64,000 nucleotides of DNA from an uncultured Bacteroides sp. (GTDB lineage Bacteria > Bacteroidota > Bacteroidia > Bacteroidales > Bacteroidaceae). Below, one piece after another: positions 8,778-17,911 of the stretch. The translations under genes and the position numbers were made by a program. The notes beneath the pieces were generated by a model that made no database searches, was not told where the DNA came from, and was given only the letters and a program-made list of their open reading frames with translations. The stretch is from positions 1 through 64,000 of the forward strand of contig CAQOGY010000014.1 of the NCBI GenBank assembly GCA_948847595.1, read 5' to 3'. Position 1 is the first letter of the stretch, and the number at the start of each line of letters is the position of its first letter.

Positions 8778-10757
8778 TTACCATTCTGGGTTTTGTGTCA
8801 GATTGACGTTACGTTTTAATTCAGCAGTTGGAAAAGGCCAAAGGTACATTTTCTTCAAAAAGACTTTGGGAATAGCAGTCACTGCAGTTGTAATATAGAA
8901 TCCCTGTCTTGATTCGTCGTCCTTTGTAATGTTGATGTTACATCCCATTAATGCCTGATTTTCCTCTTCTTCTGCATCTTTCCATCTTCTTAAATCAAAA
9001 TAGCGGAAACAGTTTTCTGCAAATAGTTCTATGTGACGTTCTCTTTTTAGTACTTCTTTAAAATTTCTATAAGTATTGTAAGTATTATCATCAAAATCAG
9101 GTAAGCCGGCACGCATTCTTATGGGTTTCATCGCTTCCCTCATTTTGATGGGATCACGTTTGATTTCCACTTCTTGGTCATTGAACGTTTGCATAGTATA
9201 TGTGTTTCCACTGGTTAACTCATTGAGAGCTTCTGCATAAATGAGTAAAACTTCTGCATACCGTATAGTCGGTTCTGTTTTATTTGTTCTATATCCACCC
9301 TCAGAATAAGAGTCTTCTTTGTTGTAGTATTTTTTGAATCCTATGCCGGTCAATGGACAGTTCTCTGTAAATCCTTGTTTACCATTTACTTCATCTCTGT
9401 AATACCAACATTGGAAATTTTTCTCACTAGACAGCGAGGAACTTTCACATTCCCATGTAGCACCATTAAAACCAACACAAGCGTAAAAACGTGGTTCACG
9501 TTTTGCATACATCAGTGATACACCTACTCCCATGAAGGGGGCCCCATTCATTGTTTGCGGGTCATTAGCTGTTTCTGTGAATCCTTCTCTTACATAATAT
9601 CCTGTTGTTTCTGCCTCTTCTATAGTTTGTCCATTGTTCATGTAATAAGTATCGACCATTTTTTGAGTAATAGCGACTTTGTTATCTCCGTGGGCAGTTC
9701 TGGGCATACTTTTTTTATTAAAGAAATCTTCGATACCACAATTTCCTGTTGCTTTGGTTTTAGTGAATATTAATTCAGGATTTTTGGAACCACGAATTGT
9801 TCCATCAAACATTTCTTTATAGGAAGCATAAGGATCTATATTGCTCCATCCATTGGGAAATTCTTCATTAGAATAAGTTTCATGATAGGGAGGGCGTTCA
9901 TATGCAGGCACATTATTTTTGGGCTCTACTGTATATAAGCTGTATTGCTGTAGATTAATCACATCTTCTGCGGCAGCAGCGGCCCGTGCCCATTTTGATT
10001 CATCATATTCTTGATTATATAGTTGTGTGCCGTCCAGGTTTTTAATATTAAAGAAATCAGTATTTCCATTATTCATAGGACTGGCCGCATATAATAGTAT
10101 TCTAGCTCTTAATGCTAAAGCTGCACCTTTGGTAGGGCGTCCTAAATTATTAATGGTACGTGTTCTTGGCATAACACGAGCAGCGAGCTTTAAATCATTG
10201 TCGATGAAATCGATGATTTCATCAAATTTAGCGCGGGGCAGAGATAATTCTTCATATGAAAGACTGACATCTAATCCATGTTCAGGAATTAAAGGTACAG
10301 GACCGAAAGTTCTTATTAAACTCCAATAGGCAAATGCTCGTAAAAAACGGGCTTGTCCCTGCATATCCGAAATGTCCTCATACGTAAGTTCCGGACACTC
10401 TACTACTTTGTCAATAAATGTAGAGGATTTACGAATACATTCATAGGTTCTATTTAAATGGTTTTCGTAAATAGGGAAATTACTGGCACTATAATTACAG
10501 TTCTGCAGAGCTTTCCCGTCCGGGTGAACTAAATCATCACTAGCCCACATCAATTTGGAACCGAACTCTGTTAGATTGTCTTGTTTTAAATAGTCGTATG
10601 TATTGGATAGCCATCCTTCTACATATACTCGTTTGGAGAAAGCGGAATCTACCGATAGCATATCATAGAAATATTTATCTACGTCCAGGAAATCTGCACA
10701 TGAGTAAAAGGATAATGAAGCGCAGAAAATAGTAATGAATAATATTATCTTTTTCAT
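8778..10757 (-). CDS. SusD/RagB-family glycan-binding lipoprotein
   Basis: A 659-residue lipoprotein with Cys20 in the SFYSC lipobox. SusD features are the helical TPR-like body (for example QGQARFLRAFAYWSLIRTFG near residues 130-150), and the C-terminal IRYAEVLLIYAEALNE and FAENCFRYFDLRRWKD segments typical of RagB/SusD proteins. It caps the SusC pore and delivers oligosaccharides to it. The gene follows SusC by 12 bases, and the DUF1735 gene overlaps or abuts its stop. Its substrate is inferred only from the neighbouring mannosidases. Confidence 0.93.
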   Translation of the reverse strand: MKKIILFITIFCASLSFYSCADFLDVDKYFYDMLSVDSAFSKRVYVEGWLSNTYDYLKQDNLTEFGSKLMWASDDLVHPDGKALQNCNYSASNFPIYENHLNRTYECIRKSSTFIDKVVECPELTYEDISDMQGQARFLRAFAYWSLIRTFGPVPLIPEHGLDVSLSYEELSLPRAKFDEIIDFIDNDLKLAARVMPRTRTINNLGRPTKGAALALRARILLYAASPMNNGNTDFFNIKNLDGTQLYNQEYDESKWARAAAAAEDVINLQQYSLYTVEPKNNVPAYERPPYHETYSNEEFPNGWSNIDPYASYKEMFDGTIRGSKNPELIFTKTKATGNCGIEDFFNKKSMPRTAHGDNKVAITQKMVDTYYMNNGQTIEEAETTGYYVREGFTETANDPQTMNGAPFMGVGVSLMYAKREPRFYACVGFNGATWECESSSLSSEKNFQCWYYRDEVNGKQGFTENCPLTGIGFKKYYNKEDSYSEGGYRTNKTEPTIRYAEVLLIYAEALNELTSGNTYTMQTFNDQEVEIKRDPIKMREAMKPIRMRAGLPDFDDNTYNTYRNFKEVLKRERHIELFAENCFRYFDLRRWKDAEEEENQALMGCNINITKDDESRQGFYITTAVTAIPKVFLKKMYLWPFPTAELKRNVNLTQNPEW

Positions 10758-10769
10758 ATGGTGTTTTAT

Positions 10770-13700
10770 TTAGAAACTTAATTTAATATAGCAAGAGTAG
10801 GTTCTGTTTATAGGATAAGCATTTCCACTTCGAACTCCACTATTTTTTTCATCAGTAGTTGCATTCTCAGGATCCCACAGTTTGAATGGGCTCCAAGTGT
10901 GTAGATTTTCACCTATAAATCCGATTTGCATATTGCTAACAAAGAACTTACGAGTAAAAGTTGTAGGAATATTATAGCGTAGTTCAATGTTTTTAAGGCG
11001 AATATAGCGTCCATCCCTTAACCAGAAAGTTGATTTCTGATTGTTGTTGTCATTATTCCCCCAGGTTAAACGCGGCCAGTTAGCATTCGGATTTTCGGTA
11101 GAAACATCTCCGGAGATTTCACTTGGGATCCATCGGTTGTCATCCACCATAGTCTGCAGAATATTACCGGTTTGTCCATTTCGGAATGCGTGTGGCCCAT
11201 TTCCACCGATGAAGAAGTCACATTTTCCTGAACCTTGGAACAGGATATTGAATTCAAAATTCTTCCAGCTTGTACTTAATCCCATACCATACTGGACCCC
11301 CGGAACAGTTCTATAACCAATTGGAACAATATCATCATTGTTGACCACTCCATCACCGTTTACGTCTTTATATTTGATATCTCCGGGAAGTACCTCTTTT
11401 CCGCCGAAGTCTTGTCTTGGACTACTGCGAACATCTTCCTCATCTTTGAATAACCCCATAGCTATTAAGCCACGCGTTTGATTCATTCGGAATCCTTTTT
11501 CCATTTTGTACCATAATTCGTTGGCTGCCTCATCTTTATCCAGAATCTCAGTATTCTGATAAGTCATATTTGCACGAATAGTGAATTTTACTTGTCCGAT
11601 TTGATCGGAATATGCTGCATTCCAGTCGAATCCGTAACTCTTCATTTTACCTACATTAGCCATTGGAGCTTTATCTGCCAGTCCTGTTGTTTCAGGCATA
11701 TGACTGCGTGTCATAAAAATATCATCTCGTTTATCCAGGAAAATATCAGCGACTCCTGTGAATTTACCGTGGAATAAACTTAAGTCAAATCCCAGGTTAT
11801 ATTTTTTAGCAACCTCCCAAGTCAGATTAGGAGTGCCAATAGTACCATTTCTGTAACCTTGTATTTTGTTTGTTCCAAATTCACCAAATGAGTAGTCACC
11901 ATCCGGATGCGAATTTACCAATCCAATGTATGGAAAACGACGTCCACCGATAATATCATTTCCTACCTCACCATAAGAAGCCCGAATTTTAAGCATTTCT
12001 ACCCATGGAGCAATCTTCTTCATAAACGGTTCCTCAGAGATAACCCAACCGGCAGAGAAAGCTGGAAAGAAGCCAAATTGCTTCCCTTTTTCAAAGTTTT
12101 CCGAACCGGTGTATCCCCAGTTCGTTTCTACAAGATATCGATCTTTGTATGCGTAAGTGAATCGGCCTGAATAAGCCAGATTTCGCTTCGGAATAGATTC
12201 GATAATGTCTGTGCCTAAATTGGTATCAGATTTTTCTTGTAAATAGACCATAGCAAATGCGCCAAAACGGTGCTTTTGATTAAATAGTCTGGAATAACTG
12301 AGAGAGGCTTCCGTATAATATCGTTTATTTCCTTTAGTAGTTGATTCCTGTCCCATTAACTGTGCTGTCTGCACTCGTTTTAAAATAAGGTTTCCGTCCG
12401 GATCACGATATTTTTCTGCTTCCCATAATTCAGGAGTTTTAATTCGCTTAATTTCATTTTCATTGTATGTATCAAATGCAAATGTTCCTACAAATTTCAA
12501 TCCTTGAGTAATGAAATCCAAGTCTTGTTCCAATCTGATATTAGTTTCCATTTTATTTTGCCAGATAGTCTTATAGCCTGTTTTGGTCATATAATATTCT
12601 GGTGTTTTCACTCCATCTACGGATGGTTCCTCACCGGTCGAGTATTTGCGGGGAATACTCAGTGGAGTCAATCTGGAGAAAGATCCCCAGATGTCATCTG
12701 TGCTGCTACCTGGTTGAGTGCGATTAATTAGGTAGCCGCCGATTCCCACTTTAACAAGTGTTGTTTTAGTGACATTCATATTTACGTTGGCACGATAATT
12801 GAATCGTTCGTAAGTTGTGTTGGTATTGTATTTATTTTCGACACTCTTACTTTTATAAATACCTGCCTGACTGTTATATCCTAATGAAACATAGTATGTT
12901 ACATTTGTTCCACCTCCACTTAGGTTAATGTTTGCTATGTATTTGGGAGATACTTTTTTCAGCATCAAATCACGCCAATTTACATTTGGGAATAAATCCG
13001 GATCGAGATTATTCTGTATAATATCTAACTCTTCACGAGTATAGTGAGGAGATTCGTATCTGCCTATACGGGCTTCATTTGCCAAGCTGGCATAAGTAAA
13101 AGCATCAGCATATTCGGGCATCGGGCCTCTGGCGTCTAATCCTGCTAATACTTTTGCATTAATTTTTACTTTTCCGGCAACTCCCTGTTTGGTGGTTACC
13201 AATACCACACCATTTGCACCACGTTGCCCGTAAATGGCTGTCGCGGAAGCATCTTTCAGTACGGAAAAGCTTTCAATATCTTCAATTGGAATTTCATTAA
13301 AGCTTCTTTCTACTCCGTCTACCAAAACTAATGCTCCCTGATTTGCACCGAATGTGCTGATTCCACGAATCCAGAACTCGGACATATCTTCACCCGGTTC
13401 GCCAGAACTCTGTACTGCGATGATTCCCGGCACTACTCCCGCCAGAGAGTTGGTGATATTGGAACTTGGTGCTGTTAATTGGGCTATATCTACTGTAGTA
13501 TAAGCTCCTGTCAGAGTCTTCTTTTGCTGATGTCCACTGGCTGTTACGACTACTTCATCGATAGTCTGATTATCTTCTTGCAGGGTGACTATTGCTTCCT
13601 TTTTATTTTTAATTTTTATAACAGGTATTTCCTGGGTAGTATATCCAATATAAGAAATAACCAATATGTCGTATTCCCCTACTTTGATTTTAAACTTTCC

Positions 13701-13907
13701 GTCCATATCTGAAGTTACACCGAGGCCTGGCTGGTTTTTAGCTATAACTGTTGCTCCGATAATAGGATTACCTGTTATGTCTTTTATGATTCCCTGTACT
13801 TCTGGTGTATTATTCTCTTTTTGTAATTGCTGTGCGGAGATATTATCTTGTACTCCCCATAGTGTTGTGATAAGGAGCAGAATGAATATTCGTTTCATGT
13901 TATTCAT
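10770..13907 (-). CDS. SusC/RagA-family TonB-dependent glycan transporter
   Basis: A 1045-residue outer-membrane protein. After the signal peptide come a carboxypeptidase-regulatory-like domain (GIIKDITGNPIIGATVIAKN, about residues 40-110), a TonB box-like stretch (IDEVVVTASG), a plug domain with the SusC signature segments VLKDASATAIYGQRGANGVV, and a 22-strand barrel ending in aromatic F (YIKLSF). There is no N-terminal STN domain, so it is not of the type that signals to an ECF sigma factor. It imports oligosaccharides into the periplasm with TonB energy. A second ATG at 13898 (MKRIF) could be the true start. It sits 23 bases after the NHL gene and 12 bases before SusD. Confidence 0.95.
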   Translation of the reverse strand: MNNMKRIFILLLITTLWGVQDNISAQQLQKENNTPEVQGIIKDITGNPIIGATVIAKNQPGLGVTSDMDGKFKIKVGEYDILVISYIGYTTQEIPVIKIKNKKEAIVTLQEDNQTIDEVVVTASGHQQKKTLTGAYTTVDIAQLTAPSSNITNSLAGVVPGIIAVQSSGEPGEDMSEFWIRGISTFGANQGALVLVDGVERSFNEIPIEDIESFSVLKDASATAIYGQRGANGVVLVTTKQGVAGKVKINAKVLAGLDARGPMPEYADAFTYASLANEARIGRYESPHYTREELDIIQNNLDPDLFPNVNWRDLMLKKVSPKYIANINLSGGGTNVTYYVSLGYNSQAGIYKSKSVENKYNTNTTYERFNYRANVNMNVTKTTLVKVGIGGYLINRTQPGSSTDDIWGSFSRLTPLSIPRKYSTGEEPSVDGVKTPEYYMTKTGYKTIWQNKMETNIRLEQDLDFITQGLKFVGTFAFDTYNENEIKRIKTPELWEAEKYRDPDGNLILKRVQTAQLMGQESTTKGNKRYYTEASLSYSRLFNQKHRFGAFAMVYLQEKSDTNLGTDIIESIPKRNLAYSGRFTYAYKDRYLVETNWGYTGSENFEKGKQFGFFPAFSAGWVISEEPFMKKIAPWVEMLKIRASYGEVGNDIIGGRRFPYIGLVNSHPDGDYSFGEFGTNKIQGYRNGTIGTPNLTWEVAKKYNLGFDLSLFHGKFTGVADIFLDKRDDIFMTRSHMPETTGLADKAPMANVGKMKSYGFDWNAAYSDQIGQVKFTIRANMTYQNTEILDKDEAANELWYKMEKGFRMNQTRGLIAMGLFKDEEDVRSSPRQDFGGKEVLPGDIKYKDVNGDGVVNNDDIVPIGYRTVPGVQYGMGLSTSWKNFEFNILFQGSGKCDFFIGGNGPHAFRNGQTGNILQTMVDDNRWIPSEISGDVSTENPNANWPRLTWGNNDNNNQKSTFWLRDGRYIRLKNIELRYNIPTTFTRKFFVSNMQIGFIGENLHTWSPFKLWDPENATTDEKNSGVRSGNAYPINRTYSCYIKLSF

Positions 13908-13929
13908 GGATAATTTATAGATTTATATG

Positions 13930-15294
13930 TTATTCGATAACTACATTTCTGACGCAATGATTTCCTCTGTCCGCAACGATTAAAGCGTTACCTGAGAATG
14001 TTACGGCTTCAGGTTCATAGAATTTAGCTTTATCGGGTAATCCGTCTGTATGACCTGATTTTTGAGGTTGTCCGGCGTATAGGGTTACTTCACCTTCCGG
14101 TGTTATTTTTCGAATGCAGTGATTCATTTTATCGGGAATAAGCAAATTACCTTCAGGATCCAGGCAAGGAGTACTTGGCTGGTTAAAACGCGCACCTGTT
14201 CCTTTACCGGAAGCATATCCTGATTCTCCGTAATCACCAGCAAATAGCTCCGGAATACCAAATGTATGTGTTGCCGCATTATAAGTAACTCTATATATAC
14301 AATGCTTTTTACGGGCTATAATATAAAGAATATCACCTGTTTTATTGAAAAGTAAGCGCATTTCCATATCGTTATAACCTTCACGGACAACTAACATTTT
14401 CTCATAATTACCATTCCCGGTATGACGATAAACGGCTCCTTCTGAATTGTGGTCAAAAAAGACTTCTCCGGTTTTAGGATGTACAGCGACTGAATTGGTT
14501 CCAGCTTTAGGGATAGTAACCAATGCTTTGGTATTCACAAAATTAGCATCACGTGTAGAGAATACTATATTTACATCAGTCTTTACATCACTACCTGTCC
14601 AGCGGTTGGGTATAAAAAGAGTATCCTCATTTAAACTGAAAACAACTCCGTTAGGTGATTGGAATACTCCGTTATTATCATAAACCAGTGTTTCCACATT
14701 CCCATTGGAAGCTTTTCTGAGCGCACCATTTTTGCTTTGACCCCGTCCTTCGTCTACAAAATAAATGGTACCATCATTATCAGTAACAATTTGCCATGGT
14801 CGGCGTAATAAAGCTTCTGCATATGGACCGTCTAGGCGATTATCTTCTGCAGCCTTTCCCGGTACACCAAATAAAGTACTCACATTACTTTTGAATAGAT
14901 ATCTGAATTCTGTTTCAGAAGTAAATTCCTCGAATTCCTCTCCTTTTTTAAGATATAAGCGGACATAGCCGGTATCTGCTCTTGAAGGAACTATCGCATA
15001 AATAATATTATCGTTCGCTCTGATTACCTTAGCTTTTTTATCGTTGACTGTTACTTTGATATAATTAGTATCTGTGCCAAAGTTGTAGCCTTTCAATATC
15101 AGTTTCGTACCGAAGCCACCACTATCAGGATAAAAAATATCAAATCTGGATTCTTCATCTGCTTTAGGTGGAAAAAAAGTCTCTTTATCGACCTTTAGTT
15201 CATCATTACAACAAATGGTAAGGAGCGATAGCAGCACAACGCATAGCGGAAATATTAGCCTCGCCTTACGACTTTTGATTTTTAAATTTTTCAT
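13930..15294 (-). CDS. IPT/TIG and NHL-repeat surface lipoprotein
   Basis: A 454-residue lipoprotein; the lipobox contains a double cysteine (Cys28-Cys29, LLTICC-NDE). Residues about 45-130 form an IPT/TIG immunoglobulin-like domain (DSGGFGTKLILKGYNFG is the classic TIG start). From about residue 140 there are NHL-type beta-propeller repeats (for example PWQIVTDNDGTIYFVDEGRG, GVVFSLNEDTLFIPNRW, TPCLDPEGNLLIPDKMNH). Proteins of this build occur in several Bacteroides glycan loci and are thought to be surface glycan-binding or scaffold proteins, but the role is not well established. It is the first gene of the SusCD operon, after a 273-base gap containing the candidate operator at 15456-15500. 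Confidence 0.75.
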   Translation of the reverse strand: MKNLKIKSRKARLIFPLCVVLLSLLTICCNDELKVDKETFFPPKADEESRFDIFYPDSGGFGTKLILKGYNFGTDTNYIKVTVNDKKAKVIRANDNIIYAIVPSRADTGYVRLYLKKGEEFEEFTSETEFRYLFKSNVSTLFGVPGKAAEDNRLDGPYAEALLRRPWQIVTDNDGTIYFVDEGRGQSKNGALRKASNGNVETLVYDNNGVFQSPNGVVFSLNEDTLFIPNRWTGSDVKTDVNIVFSTRDANFVNTKALVTIPKAGTNSVAVHPKTGEVFFDHNSEGAVYRHTGNGNYEKMLVVREGYNDMEMRLLFNKTGDILYIIARKKHCIYRVTYNAATHTFGIPELFAGDYGESGYASGKGTGARFNQPSTPCLDPEGNLLIPDKMNHCIRKITPEGEVTLYAGQPQKSGHTDGLPDKAKFYEPEAVTFSGNALIVADRGNHCVRNVVIE

Positions 15295-15455
15295 GGTTCT
15301 TAGATTTATAAATTATGATTGAGATTAATACTGGTTCAACTGATTGTATCTATATAATAATTATAAGATACTACTTCTAAGAGTTGGTGGAGATTTACTG
15401 TGCTTTTTCATATTCTAAATATTATTTTGAGCGAAATAAATTAGTTGGCCTTAAT

Positions 15456-15500
15456 TTGATAATTAAATTGGGGTTAATTAATCGGATAAATTTATTAATC
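15456..15500 (-). promoter_or_regulatory. Candidate operator A upstream of the NHL-SusCD operon
   Basis: This 45-base stretch closely matches 17783-17828; over the first 31 bases about 25 positions agree with one gap. The shared core reads ATTAAA then GGGTTAATTAA then CGGA. It lies about 160-205 bases upstream of the NHL gene start, downstream of GH92. The second copy sits next to the regulator gene at 17912, so this may be its binding site. Binding is inference. Confidence 0.5.
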
Positions 15501-15567
15501 GCTGATATTATCATGTATTTATTTCACTTTTCATTGTATGTTAATTGGTTATATGACAGATGATTAA

Positions 15568-17727
15568 TTATAGCCCCCATTTTTTATTAGCTTTATTATC
15601 CGCTTTATATTCAATAAAGCCACCATTGACTATTTCTGCCCAGTCAATCCATGTTTTATTGCTTTTTACATCGTTTATTTTCATACCATTGATATAAGAT
15701 TTGGAAAAATCTCCTCCTTTTATTTTCAGCTTTCCTTTAGGAAAGTGTAAAGTGATGTTATTAAAATATGGCAGACTAACGCTAAATCCGGCTATTCCGG
15801 GAATCATAGGATACAACCCGATGGAAGCAAATACATACCATGATCCCATTGAACCGCAATCATCATTTCCCGGCATACCATCTGCTTTGGAAGTGTACAT
15901 CTCATTTAATATCCGGTGTACTGTTTCCGATGTTTTATAAGGGCGGTCTGTCCAGTTATATATCCAGGGAACCTGGAAGTCAGGTTCATTACCTGCAGCA
16001 AAGTAATGATCATCGTAGCCGGCATTCAGACGTACAAACAGACTGTCCAGTCGATTAGATGCAGCTTTTTTACCTCCGATGGTATCAATCAGTGTTTCCA
16101 GGTTATGGGGCACCATCCAAAAATAGTTTTCTTTGGTTGCTTCGCGCCAGTCATGATCGGGATGTTTCCAGTTTAAGTCATGATTGTGGCGTGAACGTAG
16201 CCATCTGGTGGACGGATCATATAAATTCTTCCAATTTAATGAGCGTTTCATAAAGAAAGAAGCCTCCTTTTTATTTTTCATGGCTTGAAGAGCAAACTGC
16301 CCTATAGCATAGTCTGAGGATACATATTCAAGACATAAGGAGGCGTTTTCTATCCCCTTTTCTATATAATTAGATAGTCCGGGACGTACTTCTACATTCT
16401 GTGAGTAAGTCCCTGGAGTACAGGCGCCACGTTTCATGTGCTTATAAGCCGTTTGAATATCGAAGTTCTGTGCGCCAAATGCATACGTATTGGCAATGAT
16501 GATAGACATCGGGTCACCATGCATTACGCCGGTTTCTATATTAGCGGCGATCCATCGTCCATAGCCTCCGGCTTGCTCGGCAAAATCTATGGCAGATTGC
16601 ATCATGTCGGAGGCTTCTTGAGGATAGAACATGGCCAACAGCTGACATTGGGTACGATACGTATCCCATCCGCTGAAAGTAGTATAGTATTCTCTTCCGA
16701 ATGTCACCTTATGAACAGCAAAATCGGCTCCTATATATTCTCCATTTATATCATTGAATATATTGGGATGGATGAGTGTATGATACCAGTGAGTGTAGAA
16801 TTGGGTTAGCTTATCAGGATTATCCGAATGAACTTCTATTTTTCCCAGTTGCTTGTTCCACTCGTGTCGTGTATCCGAAAGTACTTGTTGGTAATTACGG
16901 TTCTCGTTATCCATCCGCAGATTTTCTTTGGCATTCTCAACCGAAACGTACGATATGGCGATTTTATATTCAACCGAAGCACTCTGTTCCGTATCAAAGG
17001 TAAAATATCCACCGGACTGGGCTCCTCCGATTTGTTTTCTGTCTTCTCTGATGCTATTTCCTTTCCAGGTTCCATATTCTTTTGCCTTGTGATTAAACTC
17101 AGCGGCAAAAAATATCCGGTAATCAGTTTTATAACCGCAGAAATCTCCGCCTTCCGCATATCCTTCACAGGAAGAAGGTGAAGTTATTTTGATATAGGCG
17201 TTAGAAAGGGTTGTGGAACTGACTCCTGCCCCAATCAATACGGTACCTTCTTTTTTATCAGCAGGAAATATGAACCGGGCTATTCCGCTGCGTTTTGAAA
17301 CAGTAACGTCGCAGATAATATCATCTTTCATTTGTAGAGATAAACATCCGGCTGTTGCTTCTCTTATTTCTTTATAGGTCGGAAAATCTTCCATATTTTT
17401 AGGAGACTTTGTCACTTTCCCACTGATGGGCAGTACCGGGAAATTGCCCATATGCGGACATCCGGAACCGGACATCTGATTGACTACGATGCCTTTTTGC
17501 GGTGAAAAGAAAGAAGGTGTGAATTGCATCATTCCAAACGGATAGCTGGCACCAATATAGGTAAATCCGCAGCTTAATCCATTTCCTTTGCTTCCTATGC
17601 GTGTATCAACCATTTGAGCATAGTTCGTTTGGGGGGCTTGCCCGGCATTTTGAGCAATGTTTGTACTTGGGATAAATAAAATGAAGGATAAACTAATCAT
17701 CCATTTTATACGATTGTTGGTCTTCAT
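15568..17727 (-). CDS. GH92 alpha-mannosidase, secreted
   Basis: A 719-residue protein with a signal peptide ending near residue 25 (STNIAQNAG). It has the GH92 two-domain layout: an N-terminal beta-sandwich from DTRIGSKGNG and a C-terminal (alpha/alpha)6 barrel with GWDTYRTQ, AAGNEPDFQVPW (Glu581) and PGNDDCGSMGSWYV (Asp622, Asp623), the conserved acidic residues around the Ca2+-dependent active site. GH92 enzymes are inverting exo-alpha-mannosidases, most often alpha-1,2 or alpha-1,3. A Q-A-P-Q-T-N-Y segment follows the signal, and no lipobox is clear, so a periplasmic location is likely. The gene diverges from the regulator at 17912 and is separated from the SusCD operon by a 273-base gap, so it probably has its own promoter. 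Confidence 0.93.
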   Translation of the reverse strand: MKTNNRIKWMISLSFILFIPSTNIAQNAGQAPQTNYAQMVDTRIGSKGNGLSCGFTYIGASYPFGMMQFTPSFFSPQKGIVVNQMSGSGCPHMGNFPVLPISGKVTKSPKNMEDFPTYKEIREATAGCLSLQMKDDIICDVTVSKRSGIARFIFPADKKEGTVLIGAGVSSTTLSNAYIKITSPSSCEGYAEGGDFCGYKTDYRIFFAAEFNHKAKEYGTWKGNSIREDRKQIGGAQSGGYFTFDTEQSASVEYKIAISYVSVENAKENLRMDNENRNYQQVLSDTRHEWNKQLGKIEVHSDNPDKLTQFYTHWYHTLIHPNIFNDINGEYIGADFAVHKVTFGREYYTTFSGWDTYRTQCQLLAMFYPQEASDMMQSAIDFAEQAGGYGRWIAANIETGVMHGDPMSIIIANTYAFGAQNFDIQTAYKHMKRGACTPGTYSQNVEVRPGLSNYIEKGIENASLCLEYVSSDYAIGQFALQAMKNKKEASFFMKRSLNWKNLYDPSTRWLRSRHNHDLNWKHPDHDWREATKENYFWMVPHNLETLIDTIGGKKAASNRLDSLFVRLNAGYDDHYFAAGNEPDFQVPWIYNWTDRPYKTSETVHRILNEMYTSKADGMPGNDDCGSMGSWYVFASIGLYPMIPGIAGFSVSLPYFNNITLHFPKGKLKIKGGDFSKSYINGMKINDVKSNKTWIDWAEIVNGGFIEYKADNKANKKWGL

Positions 17728-17782
17728 GAGGTATTTTATCTTTTAAGATTAATTGCATGCAAATTAAATAAAGCATTATTAA

Positions 17783-17828
17783 TTGCAGAATTAAAATCGG
17801 GTTAATTAACCGGACCTTTTTTTTAATC
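17783..17828. promoter_or_regulatory. Candidate operator B between GH92 and its regulator
   Basis: The second copy of the sequence at 15456-15500, with a perfect 12-base palindrome GGTTAATTAACC at 17800-17811. It lies in the divergent gap between GH92 and the membrane regulator, a natural place for control of both. Two copies in the same orientation beside genes of one locus, and none noticed elsewhere in the window, support a specific operator. Confidence 0.5.
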
Positions 17829-17911
17829 CTACTATTTATTTCTGGTGGCAAAACGATGGCATTATGATTTTAAGCAGTATCTTTACCACCGTGAACGTAA
17901 GTCTTAATAGT

